The notes beneath the pieces are model-generated. The model had not been told where the DNA came from. It saw only the letters and a list, made by a program, of their open reading frames with translations, and made no database searches. Positions 1-13,500 of a stretch of DNA of 64,000 nucleotides are shown here, piece after piece (position 1 is the stretch's first letter; every line of letters begins with the position of its first letter). The stretch is from NCBI RefSeq assembly GCF_918797505.1, contig NC_092796.1, positions 60,480,851 to 60,544,850 on the forward strand, read 5' to 3'. A program made the translations under genes and the position numbers. Source of the stretch: Bemisia tabaci (lineage: Eukaryota; Arthropoda; Insecta; Hemiptera; Aleyrodidae).

Positions 1-1196
1 CGAGGGCGCGAAGCGTTCGGTGCGGGGTTGGGCCGGGTAGCGGTCAGGAGGCGCACCCCCTAGTTTTCTGATAAGCTCACACTTTCTAGCACGGTTTTAT
101 AATCGTTTATTCATACTATGTATCGGCTGCTCAGAATTATCCCGAAATTTTAGTGTGCCCTGTAGTCGACCGTGACGAAACACGAAACCGGGAAGGGAGG
201 GGGGGGGGGGGGGGTCGCCGCCGCATGTGGCGTGTGGCGCAACAGCCGAGCGCAGCCCTTATCAGTACGGAACGCATAGTTGACAGGGGGGCGAGGGGGG
301 CGGAGGTTCCCCCAAGTCCCTCAGGCTTCTCCGCTGCCATCTGTAGACCCCCCTCCCCCCAGATCCCGGTCACGCTGAGTCAGGATTTGTTCCCGGCACA
401 TTCGCCTTTTCAGTGGATGTTTATGTCTGTGTTCCACGCTTTTGGCGTTCATCTTAATTTATCAATTCTTGCAGGTGAATTTATCCTCAATTTAACGACT
501 TCTTCAATTTTGATTCCTTTTGACTCTCCCCTCATCCTTCGTTTTCGGAGACCTTTTTGAAAGAAAATATTTTTCATTCTCTTGCTTAATCTTAGGTTCA
601 TGTTGTATTTTCTTCCTCTTGTGTACTTAATTCTCAATTCTAGGTTGCTCTGCCTAAAAAGTTAACTTGATTTGATTCCTCTCAACAGGCGAATCTTTCT
701 AAAAATGCACTCTTATCATCTGCTTTTTTCCAAATTTTCTGTCCAACCTGTTTTCTGTCTCTTATCTATTGTGGCATGAGCCCTAATGTACATATTTTCC
801 TACGGATCACAGGGTTTATGTCAAAATGTATATAGTTCTTTTTCATTTTACACGTCCAAATACTTTCATTCTATTCCCCTTATAAACTTAACTCTCAAAT
901 TCTAAATTGCTTTTTAAGTAAAAAATCAACTTGGTTCGATTCTCCATAGCAGGTTAATCTTCCTGAAAATGCTCTCTTACCAAATCTGCATTTTTCCAAA
1001 TTCTATGCTCTAGGCACTAAATAGCACTTACAATGATGAGGGATTTGCCCTCTGTAGGTACGGAGCAAAAGAAATTACTTTACCATTTAGATCCATTTTT
1101 CTGTGGCTGCAAATGGTCAGATTCAATTCATAAGTTTTTCTGGTGTTCGTTCAAAATTGTTTGCTTATTCATCTTATTTTGATTCGCTTTTTGCAG
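1..1196 (+). other. 5' flank and probable 5'UTR/intron of Dnmt3
   Basis: No convincing protein is encoded here. About 1-450 is GC-rich with a long G-run near 198-214; it could hold the promoter and first non-coding exon of the methyltransferase gene downstream. The coding sequence starts inside an exon preceded by a strong splice acceptor (TTTTTGCAG ending at 1196), so at least one upstream non-coding exon is expected. A possible donor (CAG|GTGAAT) lies near 474. A small open frame at 153-560 is low-complexity and unrelated to known proteins. Confidence 0.4.
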
Positions 1197-1205
1197 TGTA
1201 CCACA

Positions 1206-4200
1206 ATGGGGAGAAAAGCAAGAACAATAACAACTAGCAGCAATCCCAAGGCTTTGAAATGGGGAAGTAATGTTCCTCTTGGCTTATTAGTGTGGGGAAA
1301 AGTCTCATCCTCACCATGGTGGCCAGGTAATTTCTTCTCACACTATTGCTTCAGTATCGCCTTATATACAGTGACATTTCTAAAACACGTACCTCGGTTT
1401 GGGATGTTGCATACTTCCTGACATTCTTTATTTTTCAAAGGAAAACCACTCATTGCCAAGTCTTGAAAGCTTCCGGGATTTTTTTCTCTGTGCAAAGAAA
1501 TCTCAGTGAAAACTTCAAGGAATGATATTGATATGTTCTCCTTTAAAATAATAAAATGGGAGTAGAAATATTTAAACACTGCAAACGAGATGTATGGTCT
1601 TGTAGTTTTACCATTAACATACATCTAATTAAAGATTGTAGAGATGAGGGAAAGAATCTTTGCATTACTTCTACATCCGTAAAATTGAATATCCACAATC
1701 TTTAGGCTTGCCCTCTTTGCAGTTTGATCAGGAGAGGAATTTTTTCACATTAGGTACTTCGCTTTTTCCTTTTTTCTATCTTTAGTAAATATTTATGTGT
1801 TACCTTTTTTGCCCTTTAGGCATTGTTGTGAATCATGAAGACTGTGGAGTAAACCCTCCTGCAGTATCATCCGTTTGGGTTTTCTGGTTTGGGGACTACC
1901 GTGTTTCAGAGGTAAGATATATCCAACCAACACTTGTAAATGACATATCTAGTGGTTATTATATATTTAGGAACACCTACTTCTGGTTGAGGAATATAAA
2001 ACTATCAAACGGAATTGGAGAACTGATATAATGCACTCATGAAGACTAACAACAGAATACTTGTAGATTTTTCATCTGTAGATATGCAGAGCTGCCCAGA
2101 AAATTATGCAGTTTCTTGGCAGTCATGTCTACTGCCATTCTAAAGAAAAACGCCGATTGAGCCTCCAAATTCTGCCGATTTTCCTTTGACAAATCACGAA
2201 TTTTTGGAGAAATTTGTTATTATTTCTCTTCCGGTTTTGCAGAGAATGTTGTTCATAATTTGATCGTCAGTGTCTGAAACTTTCAAGGAAAAATACGCAT
2301 ACCTTTCTTCAAAAACAAGTATTTTCTGAAAAGAAATTTGGCAACATTCAAATGCTAATACAGCGGTTTTCCATGGCAGTCAAGTCTATCAACTCTTCAT
2401 CTGAACTGAATTGCTGAAGCTAGTGAGTGCCAATGAAACCAGACCGAGATCCGTTCAGTCAAAAATTTTCTTCTGTCTAAAATTCAAAGTCGAGAAATAA
2501 TATTTTGAACATGAAAATGGTGGTCAGCTTTTGTTCTTAACAATGTGTCTCATGGAGGAATAAAACTTAAAACCTCCTTTTCACGGTTCAAACTCAATGG
2601 GACTGTGCATTTCTGTTAAACTTTGTCTGTATCATCAACATAGGCTCTTTGCAAGGTGTGTGAACTTAAGTTTTTGTTACTGCTTTGTCAATAATAATTT
2701 TCCCAGGGCTTATTCATAATCTGACCTTTCTCTCTTTCCTCAGGTTCCTCTTTCTCGGCTCCAGCCTTTCGCAGAGAGTTTTGTGAAATTTTTTGACAAG
2801 AACAACAAAGGTGTCAGACTCAAAAATGGTGTACTAGAAGCTATTAAGGTTGGTGCCAAATTTTATCTACTGTTTTTCAGAATAATTTGTTCAAGTGAAG
2901 AACCGGATGGAAGAGGAAATGAAGAAAAATGGTTTCCATCAAGTGTCAGAAATCTCACGAGGGAAACGAATCACATAATGAGAAGTCTGGAAATCAATTC
3001 CAAAACAAGATACAGATGTTTACTATGAACTTTGGTTAAATTAAAAAGGTACAAATTACGTCATTTGTATGATTTATAGTTTCCATTTGAGGTGTTAAAG
3101 ACGCTTGTTTAAATCTCAACTAGGAGCTGATATCCAAACTTCCCGTCCTATGAATTGTTTTCCATGTAAGATTCTGAAGAGGAAACATTTGGTGTTCTCT
3201 TCTATTTCAGACCTTTTCTTGTCTCTCATTCCTGAGCCAATATCATAGCAGTGATAGAGTACTGCATCTCAGTTAGATACTTCTATGAGGTAACTCACGT
3301 AACTCATCCTGCATATTTTTCAGTGAATTTGCCAAGCATTCAAACTTTCTTATTGAAATATTTTCACAAATGCAGCAATTTGAGTAATTTTAAAACCAAT
3401 TCCCCATCTTATTATAATTTTATTTGTTCTTTTTTCTTCAATGCAGATTCATGCAGCACGCAGTGGAGAAACTGACAGTGAACTTTGGAACTTCTCAGAT
3501 GCTGTTTCTTGGATATCTAGTATTCCTTTGCACATGTTGAAGTCCAAACACATTTCGTCAAGCGATTCGTTTGGTGAGAACTTATGATTCATGTATTTGT
3601 AATTTTGTATGTACAATTTTTGCAAATTGTTGAGTAAAAAAATACTGATGACCAAGCATCTTGAAATGAAGTATATTACAGCCAAATCTTTATACAGCAA
3701 AATTTAAGGGTGATAAGATTCAAGCTGCTTGAAGCAAAGTCTAAAAATAAGAAAGCTGCAGGAAAATGAGGTATTTGTACCATATTTTAATTCAGAAATA
3801 CCAGTCATGTAATAATTTTCTCACATCCAATGCTACTTATTGAAGGGAATGTCCCCCTGCCAAAGTTGAAAATTTTTGTCGGCCCCATCAAAAACAGATA
3901 CAAAATCAAATGAATTCACATATTCATAAACCAAAATGAAATTGCTGCCACTGAGTGAAGAGGTTCAAACTAATGTTGGTAAGTCATCGGTACAGCTGAA
4001 GCACAGTGAAGCACCGATAAGGCGAATTTCTGCGAGTGGATTTAGTTAGTTTTGACTTATTGCTAACCTCTGGTACAATAAAACAAAAGTACCTTCGGGC
4101 GATGCGATGGTGCGCCTACATCATTTGGTTTTCATGATGGCAGCAATGACTACTACACGCTCTAAATATATTTTATATGATGTACCTGAGTGACGCACAT

Positions 4201-4520
4201 CATTGTTTGTTCTCCTAAGGTTACAGTTGGCTGTTGAGCAACCTGAAACTCTTAAAAAACAAAAAGATATTGATTGTTTCTAATTTCCATGATTTTATTT
4301 AGATGATGACCTCCCTGAATTTGTCAACAGTAAAATTTTGAAAATTAAATTGACCAACTTAGAACTTACACGCGCAGAAAACAAACGCAAGAGTGAGGAA
4401 AGTGATGATGATGATGAGATATGCAAGTTCAACAAAAAGTTGAAGGCAAGTCAAGATAAAGTTGATGCAAGCAGAGAAGTTGCGTTTAAATCTTCAGGTT
4501 AGCCCTTAATTATGAGTAAC

Positions 4521-4562
<42 letters not shown>

Positions 4563-7500
4563 GATCCGTTTTCCCCATAATACAGTAAGGCTTTTAAACC
4601 AATGAAGTATCAATATGAGAAAACTCTTCCTTCTTCTTCAATTTTGATTTCAAAGATACAATAAAATATTGATTTAGGAAACGTTACCACTATCCTATCC
4701 AGATCCGAAATGGCCGACTTCATGCATTCCATTTTCTCATGCTTGTTGGCAACTGCATCTAATTTATTAAGGCCTAATATTAATGTATCAGATAGCAATG
4801 AAAGTCTTACTTTGAAATGTCTTAAAGTCAGTGCGAGGAAAATTTTCAATGTATCTCTCAAATATAATCGTCCACTTCTAATCAAATGTAATCTGCGTAC
4901 GCCACCAGATTTTTGGTTGTTGACCATCTCGCTATGGCTCTTTTTATTTCTTTTTGTTTTCCCTTATTTTTACTTAAAGGGCAAAGGAAAGGAGTAAGCT
5001 GTAGTAGAAGGTGACAAAAGCCGTGGTAGTACTTGTATGTATTGTTAAAGTTTGAAATTTATTCCTTTTCTTTGCATTAAAGCAGTTATCTGCTTGTGCA
5101 GTCAAACAGATATCATGACTGCAGAGGATAAACATTAAACAAGAATTTTCTTTAGGAAAAAGCAATTTCTAACTTTTTGTTGAATGAAAAAATTCCTTCA
5201 ATTGAATAAATGTTTCCCAATTGGGGCTGGTTTCACAATGAATATGCTGATCATAAACTTTTGAACTTATCCGTTTTGTTTCCTTGCTCTGATTATCTTC
5301 CTCTTTTTTCAGTTATTGAAAAAGTGAAGGGCAAGAAGTTAAAGCTAGAAAATATATGCCTTTGCTGTGTAAGAGAAAAAAGCAATCTAAATCATGAGCA
5401 TCCATTTTTTGAAGGAAGAGTCTGCGATCAATGTTTTGTAAGTTTTTATCTATTCATTTCACTTTAATTTTTTCAGTATCTTCAGTACCAAAAATGCTTA
5501 AAATGAAACGAGCTAATAATATTTCAACTTTCACTCAAACTCACAGGAAAAATTTCACAAATGATTGCATGTGTATTATCAGCATACTACCCTCAGCCAT
5601 GATCAGCCACTGAGGTTGCGACAGTTTACTTTGTTTCTACCTATACTGCTTTACTCCACCCCCCCCCCTAATTTTCCTACCAACATTTAAATTGACTATT
5701 TTAATGGAAATCGGAACACAGTATGGATTCTCACCCATGTATCATAAAAAAAAATCACCCACTTTAAGAATTTAGTTCGATGGGAAAACATTTCCATTTG
5801 TGAGCACAGAAACAAACTCTCCGATCTGTATGTTGTTCTGATGGTGGCAGGAGAAGTAGTAGAGGCGACAATAACGGCATGGATAGAAAGTCTAAAAACA
5901 CGCATGGACATCTTGTATGGTAGTAGAGATTTAATAGTCTATGCATACAAGCCATTTACAATTTTCTCTAAACTTTGAGCTGGAGTAATTAGTTCCCTAG
6001 TTTTAAATTTTATTTGACGAAAGAGGAGTCGCATCAAGAAGACTTGTGCAAAAATTTTTTAGCAGAGATGCCAGTCAATCTATTTCTTTGCGCTCGTTCA
6101 AAGTCTCGTATGAAGGTATACTCTATGAAAAAATTTACTAATGTGTGTCTTTTTGTTCAGGAAGAAATCAAGGATACGGCTTTTGTAATAGGAGATGACA
6201 ATGTCTATGTAAGTTACATTCAATATGATTTTTTCATTTATTGATTGTTTGGTTCCCAGTGCTAATTAGCTATAAGCATTAGAGAGGATAACCTAATTAT
6301 CTGTATTGTATATCAGTAGCTTTATGCATTTCTTGATTGCAATGTTTGTAAATCTCTGCTTATATTTTGTTCTTTCCAGTATTTTGCTCTTTCCTAGAAA
6401 ACCAATCAAAACGTACCCTTGCAATTTTGTTTGATTTATTTTAGAATAATAAGTGAAGAATATTCACAGGAAATTTTAATCAAAACTGTCGGTTACTTTT
6501 TTTTTTTTTTTTAAAAAAAAAGGAACCATGAGCAAAGACTTACAACGTTACAATCTGACATTTGCTCTTTTCTCTTTTATCCAATGATATTCATTTATTG
6601 ATGAAGAACAAACAAGTTCATTAAACTCTCAACTATTGTAATAGTTTTGGAGATTGGTTGAATTTGAAAATATAGATATCATTATTGCTAATTTTTGACA
6701 GACCCTAAGTAGACCCTCTTTACGCCCTAGACAGGCCTCCAACTTCTTCAAAAGTATTGATACCTCAGCTTGACTCACTGTTCATTGTCAATATCAGAAT
6801 CGATACTAAATATAGATACTTTCCCGAGAATTAACATCGCCACATCAGACTGTGTTTTTCATTACATTTTGAATAATGTCTCAAAGCTCAGTTTTTTTCA
6901 CTCAACATGGATTTAATATTGTTTGTTTTCTTTCTTTCAGTACCACTGTGTTGTATGTGCGCAAAGAGGAGAAGTTCTTATTTGCGACAATCCATCCTGC
7001 AAAAAGTATGTTTAAACTTTTTTTTTTTTTCAATTTATAGATACCTATAAATTATAGATACCGAATAATTAAGGCTGAAGTGTAATTAGGAAAAAGTATT
7101 AAAAATTTATTTTCACTGCAGAAGTTGCCTAAAGTTGCTGCCCCACCTCCTTGACATCAAGTAATAGCAAAAATTGGGGGAACAGAATCATTATAAAAAA
7201 TTTGTATGTTATCAAATGTATTTTAATTTTGACACAAATGATCAGATTGTGCGCTAACTTTTTTTTTCGTAAAAAAAACCATGCTGACAAACTATTTTCT
7301 GCTTTATTTTGTCCAGGGTTTATTGCAACACTTGTATTGAAGTTCTGTGTCCAAAAAAAGCTAGAGAAAGGATCGCTGAAATGAATCCATGGCTCTGCTT
7401 TTTGTGCTCAGGTTATGACAAACAACTCAATGGGTTCTTGAAGAAACGTGAAAACTTCTCTGCTCATGTAAGTGTGATATCTCTCATCATTCAATAGAAA

Positions 7501-10500
7501 CGACTGTAAATTCAAACCATAGATTCTAAAAACTTATTTATGTTCGTCTTCCCTTTCTTACATATGGATAGACATGATTTAGGGAAGAAGAATCAAGTGA
7601 CATAAACTCAATCAAGCGAAAAATAGGTCTGATGCCCCATTCCTCCATACAGCTCAATATAAAAACAAATTTCAACTCCTTTTGGATGCCAAATATTTCT
7701 TGACTCGAAATCCTTGGCAGGAGTAAATAGGTTTTTAGTAAAGTTAGAAACTCTGCTTAACTTAATTTTATTGAAAATAGCCTGTGGTTTCCTTTTTCTT
7801 AATGTTTTGCTCCATGAATGTCCTTTTTATATGATAGGCAAAGTTGCGTAGAAAGTAATGAAGGAACTTTCTTTTCTCAATGATTTCAGCTTGAGAATTA
7901 ACATCGAGTGGTCTTGTATTAAGTAGGAAAATTTATGGTAGGGAATTAAGACAAAGTACTGATAAATAAAACCTTAGAGTACGCATTTCCAACACCATAT
8001 GTTGGCTCTAACAACTTGTTTTACTTTTCAAAGCACTAATTTCACTTCTAATTTAGATTATTTTTTTTTTTAGGTTGCCAAAATGTACATTGAGCATCCA
8101 AAACCAGAGATAATTCCTAAATTTGAAAGACATCCCTTACGTGTTCTATCCTTATTCGATGGAATTGGGACAGGTTCGTAACAATTGATTTTTACTTCTC
8201 ATTGAACTTCAAGAATGCAGAGGAAGATGCAATCTGTGAATAAATACTTTTAAAGCGCAATATTTTAAACCAGTGAGACCAAAAAAATTAAATTTGGGTT
8301 CACAATAATATTTTAAACAGCCTATTTTGTACTAATGCATGGAGCTAACTCTTTAGGAAAATAATGCTTTTTTCACTGTTTCAAGTAGGTATCTTTTTAG
8401 TGCATTTTACTTTGCTCTTTTTTGGTATAAACAAACTTGAAACTGTTGTAAATTTAGCAGTACAAACAAGAAAAAAACACACTAAAAAATGTGGCCCTAA
8501 CTGTAAACAACAAAGTGGTAAAATAGTGCTGCGGGCCGATTATTGAAATCTGTAGACAAAACTATAGACAAAGAAGACTTAAGGAGTATAGAGCGATCCT
8601 ATCGGTTGAAATGGGTGGTTCCTATAGACTAAGGGGGTAAATGGTGGACTAACAGGTCTCTCGTGGGTTGCCATTAGTTAGTCTATTACCTACGTCCTTT
8701 GTCCATCGCAACCACCCGCTTCCACCAATAGGATCCCTCCATAACCTTTTTGTCTTCTTTGTCTATTGCTTCGTCTATCAATTTCAATAAACAGCCCTCT
8801 GCACTGTGGGCCAGAGGTGCCGGTTGCGCGAGAATAATTGATATCTCGGCTGAATCCGAACGAAAATCACTAAATTTTGGCTTCCGGGGGTTTTTTGGGT
8901 CGCTAAACTCAAATTTGATATCAGATTTGTTCAAAAATTACAAGAAAAGTATGTTATGAGGATTTAAGCTAGTCCAGTGATGATTCCTTTTTCCGAGCAA
9001 TCGCTCTGGGATTGGAAACCATTTTAACGCTGAAGAAACTTTCAAAAACAAAATTGAGAACATGAAAGTGACCAAGAAGAGTCTGAAAAACGATCTAATA
9101 TTGTTAAAATTAGAAGAATAAAAGACGAGAATGTTCACAGAGGAACGCTTTATATGTTAATTTTTTTTTTGTCATTGTCTCCGCGTATTATTGGCTCTTG
9201 TGGGTTACCATGTTTAAATGAAAAGAATAATTTTGCAAAGTAATGCCCTGCATGGTTTAACGGTTCTATGTTTTGCTGTTGTAAGCTATCAAGTATCATG
9301 TTAGAGGATCAAAGAAGCATTCTATGAATTTTCTTTAGAGGCGCTAGGCATGAGAATGGACAACGTTTGCTTACAACGTTTATTGGAAATGACGGTCAGC
9401 TGAACAGTATCTTTTTACCACTCTAGCATTTGGTGCAACATTCTTGGACTTTAATAAATTCCGCCCAAATATTTACCAATTATCGGCTAAGCTCAAAATT
9501 CAGAAATTTAAATAATAATTTAAAAAAAGGAAAAAGAAAAAAAAAGTTTCATATTAAATCAGATCTGAATTCAAATATCCACGGACTTGCCATCGATTGA
9601 GCTAGTCAACAATAGCAGCTTCTAGTGCGACTGAAATCGTCAATACATTTGAGAAGCACGAAACCGTAGGCGAGTTGCTGTGATCGTCTGGTATGTGAAA
9701 GGACACAATTACATTTAGGAAACCTAACGTCATAAGTGAAGCAGCAGGAGGAAATTTGCCTTAAAGAAGGGTTAGTTCTGCATTAGTTGGAACAAACATA
9801 TAACTGAAAAATTCCTCAGTTTCACCACTTTGCAGCATTTAAAAGCCCGAGGGAGAAAAACAAGGTTTCCAAGTAAGTAGCAGTTAAAGTTTGTCTGCAC
9901 TATTGCGTATCTTGAGGGACGATCCACCTTAAACGCTTACATTATTAATAACGCAAATCATGGCTTGAAAGATTGACCCAATGCCCTTCAGAATATTACA
10001 TTAGGAATTATCATCATTGAAAACTAAAGTAGTGTGGGTGGGGTTTTTTTTTACCCTCGAACTGTTTTCTGATATACTAAACAATTTCAGTTTTCATTTA
10101 AAGGCGCATTTTGTCCTGCTGCGTCACATATAATACCCGTATGGTAGTATTAAGAATTTCACTTGCGGAAAAGAAGAAAAATATGGAAGACAGAATGACG
10201 GACAGATTTATAATGCCGTCTCATCTAAGAACCTTTTTTGCACTTATAAAATACGAAAAAATGTGGCAACCATGGAAAAAGTGCGCACCCTCAGAAGCGT
10301 AGCAACTCAATTTAATAATATTATTACTATTCACTCGGAAAAATGTATTTACTGTACGATATTTAAGGTCATATATGTGAAACATGAACTTAATCCTATT
10401 TTTGATGAGTCGACTTTTTTTTAAAAAAATTTAAAAAATGGGTTTCCCGCAGTTTCCCGCAGCAAAACTGTGGTGCAAATGAATGTTGAGGATTTAAAGA

Positions 10501-13500
10501 AAAAGTATCTGGCCTTAAAATTATAAGGAAACTTAAAGAAAAAATTGCAGGAAGCTTTTTCGATGGAATTTTTAGGATTTACTAGGCACATTTTCTAAAA
10601 CGCTTTTTGGACAGTGAAAAGTGCGCAATGGAAAAAGTGCATACATCAAATGAAAGCTCTTTCTTAGGAGAAGAAGTCCTCGTGAACAAAGTTTCATCCT
10701 GCGCAACCGCTGAGCCGTGATAAGGCCTTACACGGTTGCAGTTCAGGACGCGCTTCTATACATTATACGCGCAGTGTGAGAGGTACCCAAGTTCCCCCCT
10801 CCTATACATCGCTGCTGGGCGATTATTCGATGAAATTTTGATGAATCCTCATCCCTTAGAGAGGCACTTTAACGAATTCCTCATCATCAATACAATACTG
10901 GACACTCTCAAAAACGGTATTTTTCGCGTAAAACGGGCCTCCCTGGCCCACTGTGCTCTGGATCCAAACGATTTTGCGGAGAAAACTTTTTGGCCTTGCT
11001 TTCTCCGCAAAATATTTTGGACTAAGCACTATTCTACCACCTTAAGAGGTACATCAAGAGTCAAATTGGATCAAATTAGTGCTAGAAATAACCTGTACAC
11101 GCATTTATATCTATTGAAAATGAACTTGATGTACTTTTGTTCCAGGATTGTGTGTTTTGAAGAAGCTGAAATTAAAAGTAGAGGTGTACTATGCAAGTGA
11201 GATCGAAGATGATGCCATCAATGTGACTACAATGAATCACGGCTCGGATGTGATTCATCTGGGGAAAGTAGAAGACCTAACCAATGCTGAACTTGCAAAA
11301 CTGGGCCCAATTGATCTTCTGATTGGAGGATCACCTTGCAATGAATTAAGTGGAGTCAATCATGCCAGAAAGGGAATCTATGGTATGCACTTTTTATTTG
11401 TGTATAGCATGCATATAAAGAAATTATGAGCAGTAGAATTCAGTAGCAAATGACACAATTTATGGCTGATCGTGATTTTGTAATAAAGGAACCTTTATTA
11501 AATATTTTGCACTTTGCCTGTATTCAACAACTGCCCTTTTCTTCGGTTTCAAATACTCTTCCATTTTTCTCCTCTTCAAAGAGCCCGCCCCCCCCCCCCC
11601 CCCCCCCCCGCTGAAAAATGGTGTCCACCAGAAATCTGACCACCAGACAAGGTACGACTTGAAGCATTCTGATGTTTGTTTTCGCTTCAATATTTCACGT
11701 AGAACCTGATTTTTACAACAAAAATAACATACCTTATTTCCAAACCTAGATAATAACGTTTTCATTCAACATTGAGTAATGAAAAATTTGAATTTCTTGC
11801 TTACAAGAAAAGCACGAGTCCACTCGAATCAAAAGAAAAACACGAGTCCTCTCGAATCAAAAGAAAAACACAAGTCCTCTCGAATCAAATCATGCACTAA
11901 AACGATTCTGGTAGGCTTCTCAATCAAGCGGTGTTCCTTCCCTACCCTGTGTTGTTCTAAGTGTAAACAAAGTGCAACAGTTGAGCCGAAGCGGCGAGAT
12001 AAAGGTTGTTCTATTTTTGTGCCGCTGAGACTGTAATGGTAATGTTTAGTGCACGATGTAACTCATGTAAATTATTAGATTCTCCATGAGCGGGAAGTTT
12101 GAATTTATGCATCAAAAAAGCGTATTAACGTATAACGCTCTTTTATCTTGGTTACGAACTACTTCCACCAATTTTCATTGTACAGATTGTGTCCTACTCA
12201 AAATTTTGCAGAGAAAATATTGATAACGCCTAAATTTGCCTTGAAATTCAACATAAAATACTGACCAAGATCCTCAGAGATTTCTTCTAGAGGGCAAACA
12301 AAACGATTTGCAGTAAAATTTGTTCAAATTCATCATGTCTTTGTTAAATTCATGGTTCAGTTACTATCGGCTCTCTTACTGTGCCTATCAATAAAATAAA
12401 TCATCTATTTACTTCGTATTTCCTTTTGCTTTGAGCCTCTGGTGTCATCAGCCTTTGATGTTGCTCAACTAGTATTGATAATACTAATTGGAAATGTGTG
12501 GAAGACATTAAATGATTAAAGTCAGATCTTACCAATTCATCAATCCTCTCTTTTTTTCTGTTAATTTCTTGCTCCTCTTGTTCTTTCTCTTTGTCTTTAA
12601 TAAGTTTACAGGATTTTAAAGCTCGCTTTTATTGAATTTTTTTTTTTTTAGATGCAACTGGTACTGGAGTCCTATTTTTTGACTTCTTCCGCATACTGCA
12701 ATTCCTGAAGACAAACAATGATGGTCGTCATTTGTTTTGGTTGTTCGAGAATGTTACATCCATGCCAAAAGATTACAGAAAAGTGATTACACGGTAAGAC
12801 TACGAATAATTAAGTCTGAGTAACACACTCTGACAAACGTTCAAACTTCTTTTGAAAAACCATTGGAAAACCCCCCTTCTGTGAAGAATTTGATTTTCTA
12901 AGTGCGCAACTAGTAGATGAACCTTAAGTCCTCCATCTAATTTTAGCTACTTTATACGAAGTTCCTCAATGAAAATAGTTTTTTCTCCTCTTTTATCTGA
13001 ATTTTTTTGTAACTTCGAAATATTCCCCACAACAATGGTGCATTTCCAGGAAGAATTAGATTTTTCAGGAAAGTGGTCAAGGTCATTTTTGGTTTTTATG
13101 GCAAAAATTATTCTTTTCATCGTCCATTGCATTTCTGAGAAATTTTTCTGGTCTCTATAGTGGCTGAGTTTTTTTTTGCCAAATGACTTGCTTCCCTACA
13201 CCATATTAAATTTGTCTGGCTGTTCTGTGTCTAAAAGGAAAGGTAAATGAAATTTCCAAGGCCATGGGTGTAAGTATCCAATGGGGTGTATCATTGTATT
13301 TAAAGGCGAAATCCATAATGACCTCTACTCCTTTTTATTATCGTCCGTTTTTCTGAAAATCAATGTTTTAAAAAAACCAATGTATTTTAGCAGACTTTCC
13401 TCAAGGGGTTTGGAGGTACCCATGTTGATTTTTGAGACCTCCGAATGGTAACCAAATGCACTATTAATGTGCATGTGATGTGTATGATAATGCAAATTGA

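Noticed and set aside
153..560. 135-codon frame upstream of Dnmt3 as its N-terminus
   Set aside because: Low-complexity Gly/Arg/Pro composition from a G-run; the real start lies after the acceptor at 1196.
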